A stretch of DNA of 64,000 bases, from assembly GCA_021234535.1 (NCBI GenBank), contig CM037842.1:26659106-26723105 (forward strand), read 5' to 3'. Shown piece by piece: positions 26,786 to 39,814 of this stretch (the stretch's first letter is position 1; each line of letters begins with the position of its first letter). The DNA comes from Stichopus chloronotus. Lineage: Eukaryota > Echinodermata > Holothuroidea > Aspidochirotida > Stichopodidae. The position numbers and the translations under genes are program-made. A model generated the notes under the pieces. That model was not told the DNA's origin and did no database searches. It worked only from the letters and a program-made list of their open reading frames with translations.

Positions 26786-28559
26786 GACAAATTGAGTCTG
26801 CTAGACTGTTTTTGATTCCTAATTAAAAAGCTCTACAAAGCAAGTGATACCGTTTTACGTCATGTGTGTGGATGTCTTAGCGCTATCTGTCTCTACATGT
26901 GTATTGCACTGGGCGTAATTGTGTGATCAGAACTTCTCTGAAAGGAAACTTAAAATTTGGTATGAATTAAAGTTGGGGTTAATGTTATGATACGTGATTG
27001 GGCATTCACATCATGAATTTTGATAACGTCACCAGGTCAGATGTTAGAATCTCCATCAGGCAAATTATGGTAACTTTATTATTCAGAATTCCTCCAAAAG
27101 TCCTCCAGATGGTTTCCTCCAGCTGCAGATCAATGTGTACCGCAATCGATTACATCGAGGGAGGAAAAAATATTTTATGAACTCAGTGCTCTGTATAGCC
27201 CTTTAAATGTTCTCTTTGTTCCATTAATTCACTTTTCTTGAATTTCTACCATTTTCCACACACGTTCCAGTATTATAGTCCATTTCTTTGTGCCTTTTTA
27301 GCCTTCTGTATTAGTTTAACTTGTTAATTTTCTATTATCTGTAGTACTTAATTACCTTGATATCATTTGCCCTTGTGTTAAAGGTACGTTAGTACCAATA
27401 GATATTTAGTGATCTGTTCAGCAGCAAGTTTGCAGTGCATTAATATCGATGCATTTTACATCTTACTTTATTTCCTACAGTTGGTGTTTTGTAGTTTTCT
27501 TTATTATCGACCAAATTCCAGGTAGAACACTAGGGAGATGTGAAAGACTGTTGTTTTTGCTCACTAGTCCAATTAACAACATGAAATTAATTGGAAATTG
27601 GCAATAAGAACGAGTCACCTAGCTTAAAAGTCTTTTGTACATGTATCCAATGAACCACATTGTTCATAAGTTTAATGGACTGTTTGGTGGTAATTAGTGT
27701 GTTAAAATGTCTCGAGACTTTATCTCCAAAAACGTTTTAACTTTTAGAAACATTAAAAAAAAATTTAAACTTTAGATAAAACTTTTGTTCCACTAGAATT
27801 TGAGATCTCGCACACTCACATCTAGTTTTTTATAACATTTTTAGTAATTACAAGCACAGTTTAAGTCTGCTAGGATAAAATGTAACACCTTACAGTAGAA
27901 GTAACTTTTTGACTTATGTACGAAAGTTACGTTTCATGGAATAAATATACCGCCAGGCGTGAATATTTCACTACTGTACAACTGAGTTTCAGTTCAAGAG
28001 TTTGAACTGTTAACTCTTACATCAGATGTCGACAACAGAATCAACATCATCATGTAATATTAACCTGTTTACAATTGCATACAAGATACATCAATCAAAA
28101 ACTTACATTCTGTCCTTGTTGTGTGCATTCCTTTATTAAAATCCTTTTTTTTTTCCGGAAAGAATTTGTCACACACCAGTCAGGTCGCAGCGTGGTTCAA
28201 CTTATCCTGTCTTGTGGGAATGAATGGAAATACTGTCTATGAAAGCGATAATGCCTTAAAGCAACACAAATGAAAAAACTCCTTTTTTTATTTCTATGTA
28301 CTTTCTCTCTTGAAATGTTTGCTAATTCATCCATGGATGGTTTTAAATTGTTTATTATCAATACGTGTCATTTATTGTGAGTGGTATCATTAATGTTGTG
28401 TTACAGTTCATAAATATCATTATAACATTCAATGATTCAATCGTGGAACATATATTTTTACTGCTTTCGTTTGGGTGCACGAACCTGATCAAAGTCTGAA
28501 CTAATCTTGGAAAATGAACCTCTACAGATCTTTGCCGTCTTATAATGACACATTTATGT
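26786..28559. other. No gene seen
   Basis: AT-rich sequence with chance open frames only. Confidence 0.55.
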
Positions 28560-29015
28560 AGAACCAGTAGAAGTAAAATGAACCAATATCAGGTTGAAGG
28601 TAGATAGTAGTTGACGTACACTGTTTGATTGGAATAATGTCTATGAAGTAGATAATAGTAGATGTGTGTATGTATACTGTAGTATTGGAATAATGAAGTC
28701 CATAAAGTAGATAGTTTATATATAGCATGTAGGATGAGAACAACGAACAGTCAATGAATATGCATATCTGGTATGCATATGTAGTATACATACATTAGAA
28801 CAATGAGCAGTTCATGAAGTCATCGTACTGAGGTAGACATATGGGATGCACGATTAGAATAAATAAAACTGCCCATGAAGTAGATACAGCATGTACAGTA
28901 CGTATAGGATCGAACAATGAACTGCATGTCCACTAATATACTGTATAGTAGACAGTACGTAGACTGTACAGTAGACAGTACGTAGACACATGGGATGCAC
29001 ATACTATAAGGGAAG
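28560..29015. repeat. Degenerate tandem array around GAAGTAGATA units
   Basis: Diverged units with GGAATAATGAAGTCCATAAA and GTAGATAGTA, then ACAGTACGTAGAC direct repeats (28950-28990). The minus-strand frames of 66 and 83 codons are Tyr/Ile-rich by-products. Confidence 0.6.
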
Positions 29016-29341
29016 AACATTATTGATCAACTCCCCGTTACGTTCTTTACTGATGTACCGTATACTCTGTTTGAGATGTTGCTCTTTCAGCGTGTCGCCA
29101 TGGCAATACTTGTTTCAACTCTTCACCAAATTTCGGCATTTTCATCTGTTCGTCACTTGCATGTTACTGAGTGCCATATGGTTCTGTGGACAGGTTTAAA
29201 TGTCCTCAGAATCAGGTTATCTTCATTATTAACAGTTTAACCATGGATGGATGCAAAAATGTAATATCTGTAGTATTTTTAGGTTCTGTTCTTCAGTAAT
29301 ATGATTACAGAGACTGTTTATTGTTATACCTTGTGAATGTT

Positions 29342-29943
29342 TTAAAGGAGAATGAAACCCTGGGAATATCTTTATAAAATATGAAGCAGAAGTGTTTGAC
29401 AAAACACTTGTCAAAGTTTCATTACAAAATATTCTTCCCTTCCCAAGTTATGCACTTTTAAAATCTAGAGAAGGGTGCTGCCAGTTTTGTCTCAGTTGAA
29501 TGTGAAGAGACTTGAGTAAGTCAAACTATGACGTCACATAAGCCCTGATAGCAGGAATTTAGTGTATTTCATTGTTTACTTTCTCATAATTTTCATGAAT
29601 GCTTATACACTGTACACAATTTTGTGTTGAAATACTGGGGTGTATCATGCAATGATCAAATTGTTCATACTTTGATTTAAATTGATGCATAACTGTCAAA
29701 ACTATTTGCCAATAAATTATAAAGAAAAACAAAAGCTTGTCAATAACAAGTGGTCAGGTTATAACAATTACAATCTCAGCATGGCAGGGTCCTGATTGAT
29801 TTTTATGAACTTTTAAATTGCAATATATTGAAAAGTAAACAACATATGCACTTGAAATTTGGTGATGGTGATCACCACATGTTAGTCTTTCATTTGACAG
29901 TAATGTTTTAATGTAAAACATTCTGACGTTCATTCTCCTTTAA
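29342..29943. mobile_element. MITE-like element copy B, inverted relative to copy A
   Basis: Perfect terminal inverted repeats TTAAAGGAGAATGAA / TTCATTCTCCTTTAA bound about 600 bp that match the reverse complement of 161-762 over its length. TTAA at both outer edges fits a TTAA target-site duplication as in piggyBac-type elements, though the termini are not the classical piggyBac ones. Confidence 0.8.
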
Positions 29944-31575
29944 GCTTCAAGGACTGTCCCATGGAATACAGAATTTAAAATCCCACCCATTTAATCTAGC
30001 AAACGAGCAACATGTTACTAGCATTACAAAAACCATCACGAGCACAGTACTAGTCAACAGTTTTGTAATGTTTGTAACGTTTTATTTGTTCTCATGTATA
30101 CATTATGCTTATGGTCCTGATACTTCTTTTGTTCACATCTCTGGGTTTGCCCTTTGCCTTTTCGCAGTGAACAAAGGAGGAAATAACAACATAAAAAGAA
30201 CAAAAAACAAAAGAAAGAACAAACAGGACATACAGAGATCAAGTTGATAAAAGAAGGCCAAAGCAGACACTGCCTGAAAATCACCTGGGAGGCAGATATT
30301 TTCGTCTGTTTTCATGTCACCGGTGTTTGCGGTATGAATAAACTGAATCCATTAGTGCGACATCTTTGTAAATCAGTTAAAAATGATAAATGGCCAATGC
30401 AGAAGGAAAGATTAAAGTTGGCAGATCAATGTTAGCCTTAAAAGTGCATCATTATGGCCATAGCTGTGACATTGTGACACACATTTCATCATAGATCAAT
30501 ATAGCTAGGACTTTGAGAGATCTGTAACATTTACAGTTTGATGAAATTTATGTAACATATTGTAATCAAAATATTATGAGCTAGTTTCATCAAGCCACCA
30601 GGAACCTGCACAGGGTTTTATGTGGGCATGGCTCAAATTTCAAAAAGTGCTGCCAAAATGTATAAGTTATAAAAAAATTTAGTCATAGGCACAGCAGCTG
30701 TTAACAGCATTTAATAAGATTGCTTCTAATAACCAGCTGTGACATGTATTTCTATCTCAGGTCTATGCAAAGCATTGTACTGACATGTATTAACTGTAGC
30801 TGAAAGTAGTTACACATGAAACATCACACACTCTAATGAGTTAATAAAAAATTACAGCCTTTTCTCCTTCATGTTTGATGTAAATTTGGAGATTAAACAA
30901 GGAACATGCATCTAGAAACCAGCTGGCTCTAATTCAGAATTAAGTTTGCAGAGTGAATCCCTGAATGCCAGTCTGTTGATGTTGTGTTAATATCTACCAT
31001 TTTTGAGATACTGGTTTCCTAAGTTTAAGAAGAATGAAGATACGATGATGTGGGTAGTCGCACAGTGTCAGTGTTTCTTGTGTTACAGCTACATGTATTG
31101 TCTCTTTATTATTTGACGTCTTGCTAATTACACATTTGTCAAGTGAAATCCATATTTTAAAAGAAAATATATGCTTACAATGTAAAACTCTCATACTGTT
31201 CTCAATTGTCAGTGACATGAAGGTAAACTAAACAAAGGGTAGCTTGTGGCATACCATATGATTTCCTTTTAAACCCATGTCACAAATTTGTATAGGCTAC
31301 AGTATTTGACTTTTATTTATTCATGATGCAATTGTGCAAGAGAAATTTGTTTGTAAAATAGTCAGTGTTTGATGGCTTTTTATAACAATTGTGTCACTTT
31401 CAGTGGTTTTTGATAATTAATTTGGTTAGTATTCCAAATGTTTTTTGATGTCACATGTACTTTAAACATGCTTGTTTGAAAAACAAATGACAAGTGATAC
31501 TAGCTCTCTGTGTATCATCTTTAATTGGTTTGATGCATTTAATAAAAGTTCCTATAAAAGCCTGTTGTTGTCATG
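29944..31575. other. No gene seen
   Basis: Short frames on both strands around 30050-30435 have no recognisable domain. Confidence 0.5.
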
Positions 31576-31865
31576 AAGAAAGAAATAGTAATTTGTTAAC
31601 AGATTAATAATTTGTAATAACAAAATAATTGGTTCTTACAAAGAAATAATTTGTTATTGCAAATTAATACAGTAGTTTGTAATGACTAATTAATAATTTG
31701 CAACAAATTAATTATTTGTCATTACAAATTATTCTTCTTTACTACAAATAAATTTGCAAAATCAAACTACTAATTTGTCATTACCTTTTCAATAATTTGT
31801 AATAACAAGTACAAGTTACTAATTTGAAATAAATTAACAATTTGTTATAACAAATTAAATTAATT
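31576..31865. repeat. AT-rich array of TAATTTGTAATAACAAATTA words
   Basis: Repeated AATAATTTGT and ACAAATTA words in both orientations over about 290 bp. Many pairs can fold into hairpins. Confidence 0.75.
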
Positions 31866-32221
31866 TCAGTTTGAATGGCACTAGTAGTCTTTCATAAATT
31901 CTGGGAATGCCAAGGGACAAAATGTGTCTTGTATGGTCATGAAAGTCAGATTATTTTGAATTCAATGTAATACAGCTATACAGTCTAGCTATCACCACCT
32001 GGTAACATGTTTTTATCTGACCTAGCCAACATGCGCTAACAAGTTCAGATTTTTTTTAGATGTAGTTTTTTTTTAGATGCATTTTTTTAGATATACAGCA
32101 ATAGTTAGGTCAACTCCCTTTTTTGTCTTTCAATATGGATTTAATATGACTAGAGGTGACATTAATAAACGCCAACATATGTACAGTTCAAGTTTTGACT
32201 CGTTCTGAATTTTTCCTTCAG
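31866..32221. other. Sequence just upstream of the first recognised PEA15-like exon
   Basis: Contains TTTTTTTAGAT repeats near 32050-32090 and the pyrimidine tract of the 32222 acceptor. This is the end of an upstream intron, not a promoter. Confidence 0.5.
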
Positions 32222-32435
32222 GAATTGATTCAGCGAAATTGAAGACTGGGGGCCATGTCTGAAGAAGATACTTTCCAGAACTTTCTGAAGCAATTAGGAG
32301 AAAGGATATCGGAAGAAGAACTGAAATCCCTGGTGTCAGCTTGCCAGGAGGTCATTCCAAATGAAAACAGAGAAACTATCAAGAAACAAAAAGATTTATT
32401 TGCTTTCTTGGAAAAAGTTGGAAGATTAAGCAAAG
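32222..32435 (+). CDS. PEA15: PEA15-like exon with start codon (coding from 32255)
   Basis: A pyrimidine-rich tract and AG (32220-32221) precede 33 nt of 5' UTR and the ATG at 32255. The exon encodes residues 1-60 and the first base of codon 61, the N-terminal two thirds of the DED. It ends at a GTATG donor at 32436. Reading through the donor reaches a stop near 32491, which supports splicing here. Confidence 0.85.
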
Positions 32436-35400
32436 GTATGACTATAGTACAGATCAACTTCATAACTCTCAGCGGTTGGGTTTTGAATTGATGTGAAGTG
32501 CTTTGACACATGGTTATGGGCACAGTTAAATTTTGATGTTACATTAATTACTTCAGTCCTCACTTACCTGTCTCAGCACAACAAATTCACTTCCATATAT
32601 CTCGCCAGAAATACTTGTAACCTTTTTTAACACCTTTGGTGCTGCTTGGTCTGATACTGGCCCTAATGCTGGCCCTGATTGAAAGCAGTCCGTCTTGAGA
32701 CATCACAAAAAATGGCTTGGTATGAAGTTGTCCAGAATTGCCAGGAAGTTAAATATTATATGAATCTGAAATGTCAATTTGGAAAGCAATGCAAGATAAT
32801 GCAGAGCAGTATAATGTGCACTGCATTGTGTAATGCAACGTATGTCGTATACAGTTATGAAATGCAATTTAATATGCAATACAATATGCTGTGCATTACA
32901 GTATGCAATACAATACAATCTGTAATGCAATACAATGTGCAATGCAAATACAGTATGCAATGCAATACAATATACAATGCAATATTGTATGCAATGCAAT
33001 ACAATATGCACTGCAATACAATATGCAGTGTGTAAGTTGGCAACATCTGACAGATACTCAAGTTTTTGCCAAGTTTACAGACACATACTGAAGTCATACC
33101 TAACGAGATGAGTAACTGGTAAGATGTACATTTCTGGAAAAAAAAATAACTGTTTCCTTCTTTGATCATAGCTGCTTGTGTAGTCCTTGCACATGATGAG
33201 GGAGAATGCAGGATTAACCTATAAAGTCCCATTTGTTGCCATGGAAATTGCATTTTTGTAGCTGTGCAACACAATAGCTTGCTGAATCCTGATTGGCTCC
33301 TGAGTCACACATACTATTTGCTTTCGACCTGGCCAGACTGCCAGAGGAATACATGTTTAGTTATTAAGGAAAACAGAATAGCAGATTATCATACACTGTG
33401 CATGTCAATTCCTTCAGCCAAATGTAAGAAATTCCTCTCTTTATCTTGAAAATCGTTATCACTGTTATTGCTGATGAAACCAATCCTGTTGGTCTGTATC
33501 TTTTACTTGATTTGTTTGTAGGGGTGTAAAGAATTTAGCTTTTTTTCCCAGCTTGGCTGTTGCATTGTACTTTTTCTTCTGGTTGTATTAACTAGTGTAA
33601 CTGGTTTCAGATATTAACAAAACATTATTAAGAAAAGATAAGATATTATTAGTAATTGTTTCCTTGCCAACTCTGGAATTTTTCTAGATGTCCACTGAAG
33701 GATAATGTGCATTTTTCACATCGTAGACATAATACTTACCCCTTGTGTTCATTTGAATGCTGTCTGGTGTAAAATGTGTAGAAAAGGACAAATCTACATG
33801 GATGGAACAAACCCTTCTTCCATAAATGTGGCAGCCCCCCCAAGTCTATCTGAGAAAAGGAACCAGTGGCAATACATGAAGAGGATGAATGACTTTCAAA
33901 GAATGGGTCTGTAAAGTATGCACATGTGGGGGGAGGGGAAATTGAGAGATTGATTTAGTTGTTCTCTTCAAGCCCTGAAGTTGTGATCAAACTCTGCACA
34001 TACATTCCAGTTTTAATTGTGTTTGATCTTTGAAAGTGAAGAGGAAAAACAAAACACAAACAAACAAAAACACAATAACAAACAAAAACAAGAACAAACA
34101 AAAACAAACAAAAGCAAACAAAACAAGTAAAAAGAAAACAAACAAGCAAGTTGATTAAACAAAGTTAAGAAGGGTTTGTGAGTTATGCAAGGAGAAAGCT
34201 GTTTTATGCAGTATGGTGGGCTATATTCATGTTTGTTTTTATGAAACTCATTTATACTTGGTCCGTCGACTTACATCTGATACGTTTTACAGAATTGCAC
34301 TTGCAGTTTCTGCATCATAACCCATGTGCAAAAACTTTGCATATCATTATGTTGTCAGCAATACCTGGCCTTAATTGTCAAAGGTTGGTGGTGCATCTGT
34401 CTGTTAATTGCATTAGAATTATGAGCCTAAGTCTCCAGGTTAAAATGTATCAGATAAGGAGGCATTGCAAGTCAAGCAAATATGTTCGGCTGTTTGCAGT
34501 GAGCTACATATGAAGCCAGAGAAAGCTAGTGTAGGTTCGTCATTTCAAAGTTCGATATTGCTTTATCTGTCCGGTCCGTCGAACAGAAAATCAGATTTGG
34601 GAAATATATGCTCAGATAGGTACAGTAAGTTCTGGTGACTTGTCTAGATTGTGTTTAACAGAGATAAATCAAATTCGTTTGGATATAACCAGATCTGCTA
34701 CGGCCTTCAAGCGGTTGACATTATGAAAGGAATTTAAGTCACAAAAAGGACTAATTTTCACACTCAGCTGACTGCATTGCCTCGAGTCTAATTATCATAA
34801 ACGATAATTGCAAGCCAGTTTGCCAAGAATTTCAAACAAGCTTTGTACATGCGTAGCACTTGGGGATTGCATGGTTGTTTTTTATTCTTTTTCCTACCTA
34901 GCACTTTATTTTTTGTATGATATGCACTTTCAGTTAAGTTCCCGTGACACATATTTTGTAAAATGCATGGCCTAGTAATGTTTATTTAAGAATGAGAATT
35001 TGAGAAGCCTTTCATATTACCTTCATTTTAAGAGATGCTTCTACCTCGTCTGACTGGTCTTTACCCTGTTTGTTTGCAATGTTTACATCGGTGATAAACA
35101 AAACATTTGGAATATTAGTTTGTCCTGATATCCTCAGTTGGGATTTGTATTTCAGACGGAATAAATATTTGTAAAATTCTTAATGTTGAATACCAGCATT
35201 AGATACAGTATTTTAACTGTGGTGTGGTTTGGTTTTGAAGCAACTTTCCTAGAGCTTTGCTGCATTGATGCATTTTGTGCAGGCAAGTTCTGTTCATAAA
35301 TTAGTGAAGCTCTGAACAAGTTGTCGAATTCTAGAAATCCTTTTTTATCTCATTTTAAGCCACGGTATCACGCCCAGAAATGTAAAAGTTTGATTTTGGG

Positions 35401-38400
35401 ACTTTTGACTCCTGTATTTTCAACAGGATAAAATATAAATTTTGCATAAAAGGTGACATTATATCTGATGATGTAAGCCTTCCTTAACTTGATAGTCTTT
35501 ATTATGAATCAATTAAGCTTTTGATGTAATTTTTCTTTGGCTGGTAGAGACAGACAGACACATAGAGATATGCTGACTTGTAAATAATTGTTCTTATAAT
35601 TTAGGCACGTACAGGTATGGTAAATTGCTGCTGTGGTGTATGTATGCTGCATGAATGATAACAGTAGATAATTTGAACACATGTAGCTGACATAATTACT
35701 GCTAATATATAACATATAGTTATGTAGATATTATGAATATATGTAGCTGACATAGTAACTGCTACTATATAACATATATGCAGATATTATGAATACCATA
35801 ATAATATCATTGACATACTGTAATAATATGATTGACATAATAACTGCTTTTATACTGTATGTTTATATAGCTACAGTTTGAATAACTGACAAGCTGCAGC
35901 CTGTTGGTATAGCTGACAATGTCAACAGTGACTGTCTTGGGTGTATATCTAGTTTGATATATCATATTTCAGACTTCTATGTACTGGATTGTGGGCCTAA
36001 TATTTGTCATTGTTGTAACCCTGATAAATCTTTGAATAGCTGATTTATGAATTTTGTCAATGATCGTTGTGAACCAAATTCCCCACATCAGTAAAAGTCA
36101 CCAAGCCTAGTCTCAGACACTAGCTAGTGGGTTACATTTGGAGCAAATACATTGCATACTATATCCTGCTCTGTAATTTAAATTTGCGAAGTTTTGAAAA
36201 CATACCCATGGGACATGAAAAATTGAAGTATTTATCAGTTGCACTTAAGTGAAAACAAGGTATACCATCCATCTTGATGAGGAATTAAAACTTCATTGGA
36301 TGAGCTGTCAAACTAAAAAATATGCCCAGAATCTAGACACAAACAGATTGCAGTTTATTGTATATCATCAACAATACTTTTGTTCTTGAGGCTTACACAG
36401 ACATGATTGTATCAAGCTACATGAAACTATATCCTTAAAGTCACGTAGAAAATCGATTCTGCCGCTTTTGAGATCTACACCTTTCAATAAATTTACAAGC
36501 AATTCTCAAATGGCTGTCCATCAAAAAGTTTTTCGCTTGAAACGCCTCAAATTTCTTCTTTTTTTTTTCTTCTTTTGTTTCTTCCCCCCTAGATGATCTG
36601 AATTACTTGGAGCATGCACTCGAAAAAATATGTCGTCCAGATTTGGTCACCGACATCCTCGATTACAAGGAGTCTGTCCTCGGTAATAGTGAAGATAAAG
36701 GAGAGGTGTCTGGACCAGCCAGAAAATACAAAGGTATGGTGCATAATTAATGATCTCATGAATATTCAGGAAAAGAGTCATTAATTCCATCCAATCCTGA
36801 CATATCCTAACCATGGTGGTATATCTTTATATCACGTCATGTTCTATCATGCATAAAAGGTCTTCTCAAGACATGATTTTAGCACATTATGTGGATTTTG
36901 TGAGGACTATAGGTGATCATTCTGTTACAATAAAACAAAGCAAACCTTTCAAATACATGCATTTTAGAAAGTTTCAAAAATTAAATGTATCATAATCTAC
37001 AGTATAGATCTCAGGAACGTACAACTATTCTCCTCAGATTTTCCAGAGCAGCGGCACGCAAAGCGCGTACTCAGCAAACAAGAACCTGTCACACGGGGAG
37101 GGGTCGAGGGGAGGTGGACAGAAAGTTTTGAGAGTTGCAATACTTAATTGTGCAAAGTGATGCCACTTTCTCACTCCATTTGAATTTAATAGCTATAGCC
37201 AATTGTCAGCTTTTTTTTCAGATGCCACACCTTCTGTGGAGGGTGGCCACCATTTCAGGGGCTGTCAGTTTTACCATTGCCCCTCTTCAAACTCCTGGGG
37301 AGGGGATGTGCTGACAACTAGTAAAATTGACCAAGTGGAGTCCTAAAATGTGTAACTGGCATGAAAAAAAAAAAAAAAACCTTTTCTGAATTTTTTTCAT
37401 AGAGCTTATGTTTTCATCGATTTACTTCCTTCATTTTTATCATTTCGTACATGCCCTCATAAGTGTAACATCTGTCTCAGGCTAATGTTAGCTTTTTATT
37501 ATTACAATCTTAGGACATGATTGATAGCATTGAATTATTTTCATTCTGAGAAGTTGGGAAGGGTAAGGGGTGAGGAAGGGGTGGGGGTCAGTGGTGAAGG
37601 GGAAGTGAGGTAGACTCCAGCAGAAAGCAGACCTGGAAGTACAATGTTGTTGAACTGTTCAAGAGTATTTCTTTAGAGGTATGATACCAGCGACATTCTA
37701 TTATCTGGGAAGCTTCCATGAGTGACCGTATAGCTTTTAATGTGAATATTGAGGTTTAAACAGCTGAACAGTCTATCGACTCAGATAAGATTGGAAGAGA
37801 ATGACCGGTTGTAAGCAGATCTGCACTATAGGTCACTGCATTCAGTTTCAAGTATGTACGTGTGTAGCAAACAATGACTGGTTTGGTGTCCCATTCTGGA
37901 GAAGGGTAGGTTATACTCTCCAAACAATTGCAGTGACTGAGTGACTGCTGTAGGAAATAATCACAGTATATGCAGGGAATAAACTTAAGGCTGTTAAATC
38001 CCATCAATTCATTCTCTGTGCAAGTTGCATTAGCTATGTTCCCTGAACATCGATGCAGGGTTTGCTGTTCCTACTTTTAGCACATACTAGAGTCTAATGT
38101 CTTGATGCAGAGCTATGTCTGTTTGCCTATTTGTCTCTCCCCTCATATATTTCCATCTGCTCATCCGTCTGTCCGTCCGTCCATCTGTCCGGCATCCATC
38201 CATCCATCCATCCATCCAGCCATCCATCCATACATACTCCTGAAAATGTGTTACTCTCTGTTGAAGCTATAAGATCAGAGATATAAGGCAACAAACAGTG
38301 CAATATTTCAATCCATTTTAATATTCCGTGTACTGTCATACATGTATGATGTGCTTTTAAACTGCTGATTCACACTGAGAAAGGGTCCCCCGGAATTGCA

Positions 38401-39265
38401 ATCACTTTGTGCCTGGCTAATTTGCATCACGTGCACAGGAAGGACATAGTGATCACTCATAAACTGCACGTCTTGAAATGTCAAGTCTGTGAATGAGCCA
38501 CATTGAGTAACAACATTCTGAGCTGGCGCCGTACCTTTCAACTACATCTTTGTAAGTTCGATTGAAAGTTGCATCGTCACATGAGCGAGGCAACCTTGAA
38601 AGCCAGCTGCCTCGGAACTGTCGAAAACTCTTTTGAGTTGAATTATTTTCTCTGTGAAAGATTAAAGCAAGAATCTTCTAACTACTGATGACATTTTGTC
38701 AGTGTGTGATACCTCATTACAGTGCAGTGCGTATGATGTAGCAATATATGACGGATTCATAATTTGAAGCGAGAATCGTGGAATGATTATCACCTAAAAT
38801 ATGAATAAAAGTAGAAGTAGCCCTTTCTGCTGCATCATATATGATTAATGGAATGGACCCTATGCTCAAAAATTTGGCAATTACCTAATAAAACTCTAGC
38901 ATTAGTTACATGGTTCTTTTTTTTTTCCTTACATTGGATGCTGTAGTTTTGTGGTGCAAAAGATAATTATGGAGATCTGGTTATCAATTCTGCGGAGGCA
39001 AATGAATGTCATAAGGTAAATTTCACGAAACGAGGAATTATTTTGGAGGTCTCAAGCCCTCGCAGCTTAACATGTGTTTATAGAAACCCTTTTGCTGTCA
39101 TTGCTCCCCTTTAATAAAAGGGTCTTTGTTCTTTTCTTTTTTCTTCATTCAGCTATGAACAAAGAAACCGGGCAAGTTCCGGACGACATCATTTCAGGCT
39201 TGACCAAAATAGAGCTAGCTCCACCACCGTCACAGAATGCCAGAAGGAAAGCAAAGGAGACATGA
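32222..39265 (+). CDS. PEA15: PEA-15-like single death-effector-domain protein (three visible exons, 144 aa)
   Basis: Three exons join in phase: coding parts 32255-32435, 36593-36733 and 39153-39265 give 435 nt, 144 codons plus TGA. Residues about 4-85 form a death effector domain with the diagnostic RPDL motif at 75-78 and the SAC..IP helix signature near 28-35. The tail carries RKYK at 104-107, then IELAPPP at 127-133 followed by basic RRK at 138-140. This order (one DED, KYK, LAPPP, basic end) matches vertebrate PEA-15, which is about 130 aa. PEA-15 is a cytoplasmic scaffold that binds ERK1/2 and FADD/caspase-8. FADD and caspase-8 are less likely because there is no death domain, second DED or protease domain. 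The start ATG lies in an exon whose acceptor is at 32220-32221, so at least one untranslated 5' exon lies upstream and was not located. AATAAA at 39851 is a possible polyadenylation signal. Confidence 0.85.
32790..33035. repeat. ATGCAATACA-type low-complexity array
   Basis: Irregular repeats of ATGCAATACAATATGCAATG in PEA15-like intron 1. Open frames on both strands through it are artefacts of the repeat. Confidence 0.9.
34044..34150. repeat. AAACAAAC low-complexity tract
   Basis: About 100 bp of A-rich CAAACAAAAA words inside PEA15-like intron 1. Confidence 0.9.
35690..35860. repeat. AT-rich tandem repeat, unit about 60 bp
   Basis: TATGAATATATGTAGCTGAC and ATAACTGCTACTATATAACA recur two to three times. 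Confidence 0.65.
36593..36733 (+). CDS. PEA15: PEA15-like middle exon (end of DED, linker)
   Basis: A long T/C tract and AG precede the exon at 36591-36592. The 141 nt start with the last two bases of codon 61, encode the DED C-terminal helices with RPDL and the linker up to K107, and end with the first base of codon 108 before GTATG. No ATG-started open frame of 60 codons or more covers this exon. It is recognised by the homology and by the phase match on both sides. Confidence 0.85.
36734..39152 (+). other. PEA15-like intron 2
   Basis: This is a 2.4 kb intron with GT and AG ends. It includes a CATC microsatellite at 38155-38237. Short open frames on both strands resemble no family I know. 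Confidence 0.7.
38155..38237. repeat. CATC/GTCC microsatellite
   Basis: CCATCCATCCATCCATC preceded by GTCCGTCCGTCCATCTGTCC, in PEA15-like intron 2. Confidence 0.95.
39153..39265 (+). CDS. PEA15: PEA15-like last coding exon (ERK-binding tail)
   Basis: The acceptor AG is at 39151-39152 behind a T-rich tract. Two bases complete codon 108, then 36 codons lead to TGA at 39263-39265. The exon carries the IELAPPP segment with a basic stretch 5-7 residues later, resembling the reverse D-site motif by which PEA-15 docks ERK2. Confidence 0.85.
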
Positions 39266-39814
39266 ATATTCATAGTTTATGCTAAAAATGAAACAAACAA
39301 ATGTATTTCTCTCCACGAATGTGGCACTCCAGAGAATGATTGCACCACACCCGCCATTTTGATTTGGATGTGACTTATGTCAAAGTCAGATCCATGAAAA
39401 TGGATTTCACTTTGTAAGCTGGCCTTCTTCTTTCAGTGTGTTCTATAATTTCAATTTATACACTGCATGCAGCCCATCAAAAGAAATTTTCGTGATAAAT
39501 GATTATGTTTAGCTCTGTTGGGTACGATAACAGTCACGCAAACATACCGCTTGTCTTCTGTAGTTTATGATATATACCATGATTGCTAGCCACTGCTTTG
39601 AATTCGAGCTTGGTAAATTTTTGACCAAAATTAATTCTGGCCTGATTGTGTTTGTATTAGAAGTAATTGTAATTGGTCTCAGTTTGATAATGTTAATTTG
39701 AAGGCAGTTGTACAGAGTAATTATCTATCCTCTTTATAATTGATATTGTGACTTTGGAATAAGTGGTCCAAGTGCGTTAATGCCGACGCGGAGTCAATGT
39801 ACGTATACCACATG

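Larger units (their letters stand above)
32436..36592 (+). other. PEA15-like intron 1 with low-complexity arrays
   Basis: This is a 4.2 kb intron with GT and AG ends. It contains an ATGCAATACA-type array (about 32790-33035), an A-rich CAAACAAA tract (about 34044-34150) and an AT-rich repeat of about 60 bp (about 35690-35860). I see no other gene in it. Confidence 0.7.

Noticed and set aside
30130..30435. Frames with Phe/Cys-rich stretch resembling a membrane segment
   Set aside because: The hydrophobic run comes from an A-rich low-complexity stretch on the opposite strand.
32703..33274. Overlapping frames of 66-139 codons on both strands
   Set aside because: They run through the ATGCAATACA array in an intron; the Cys/Ile/His-rich products are repeat artefacts.
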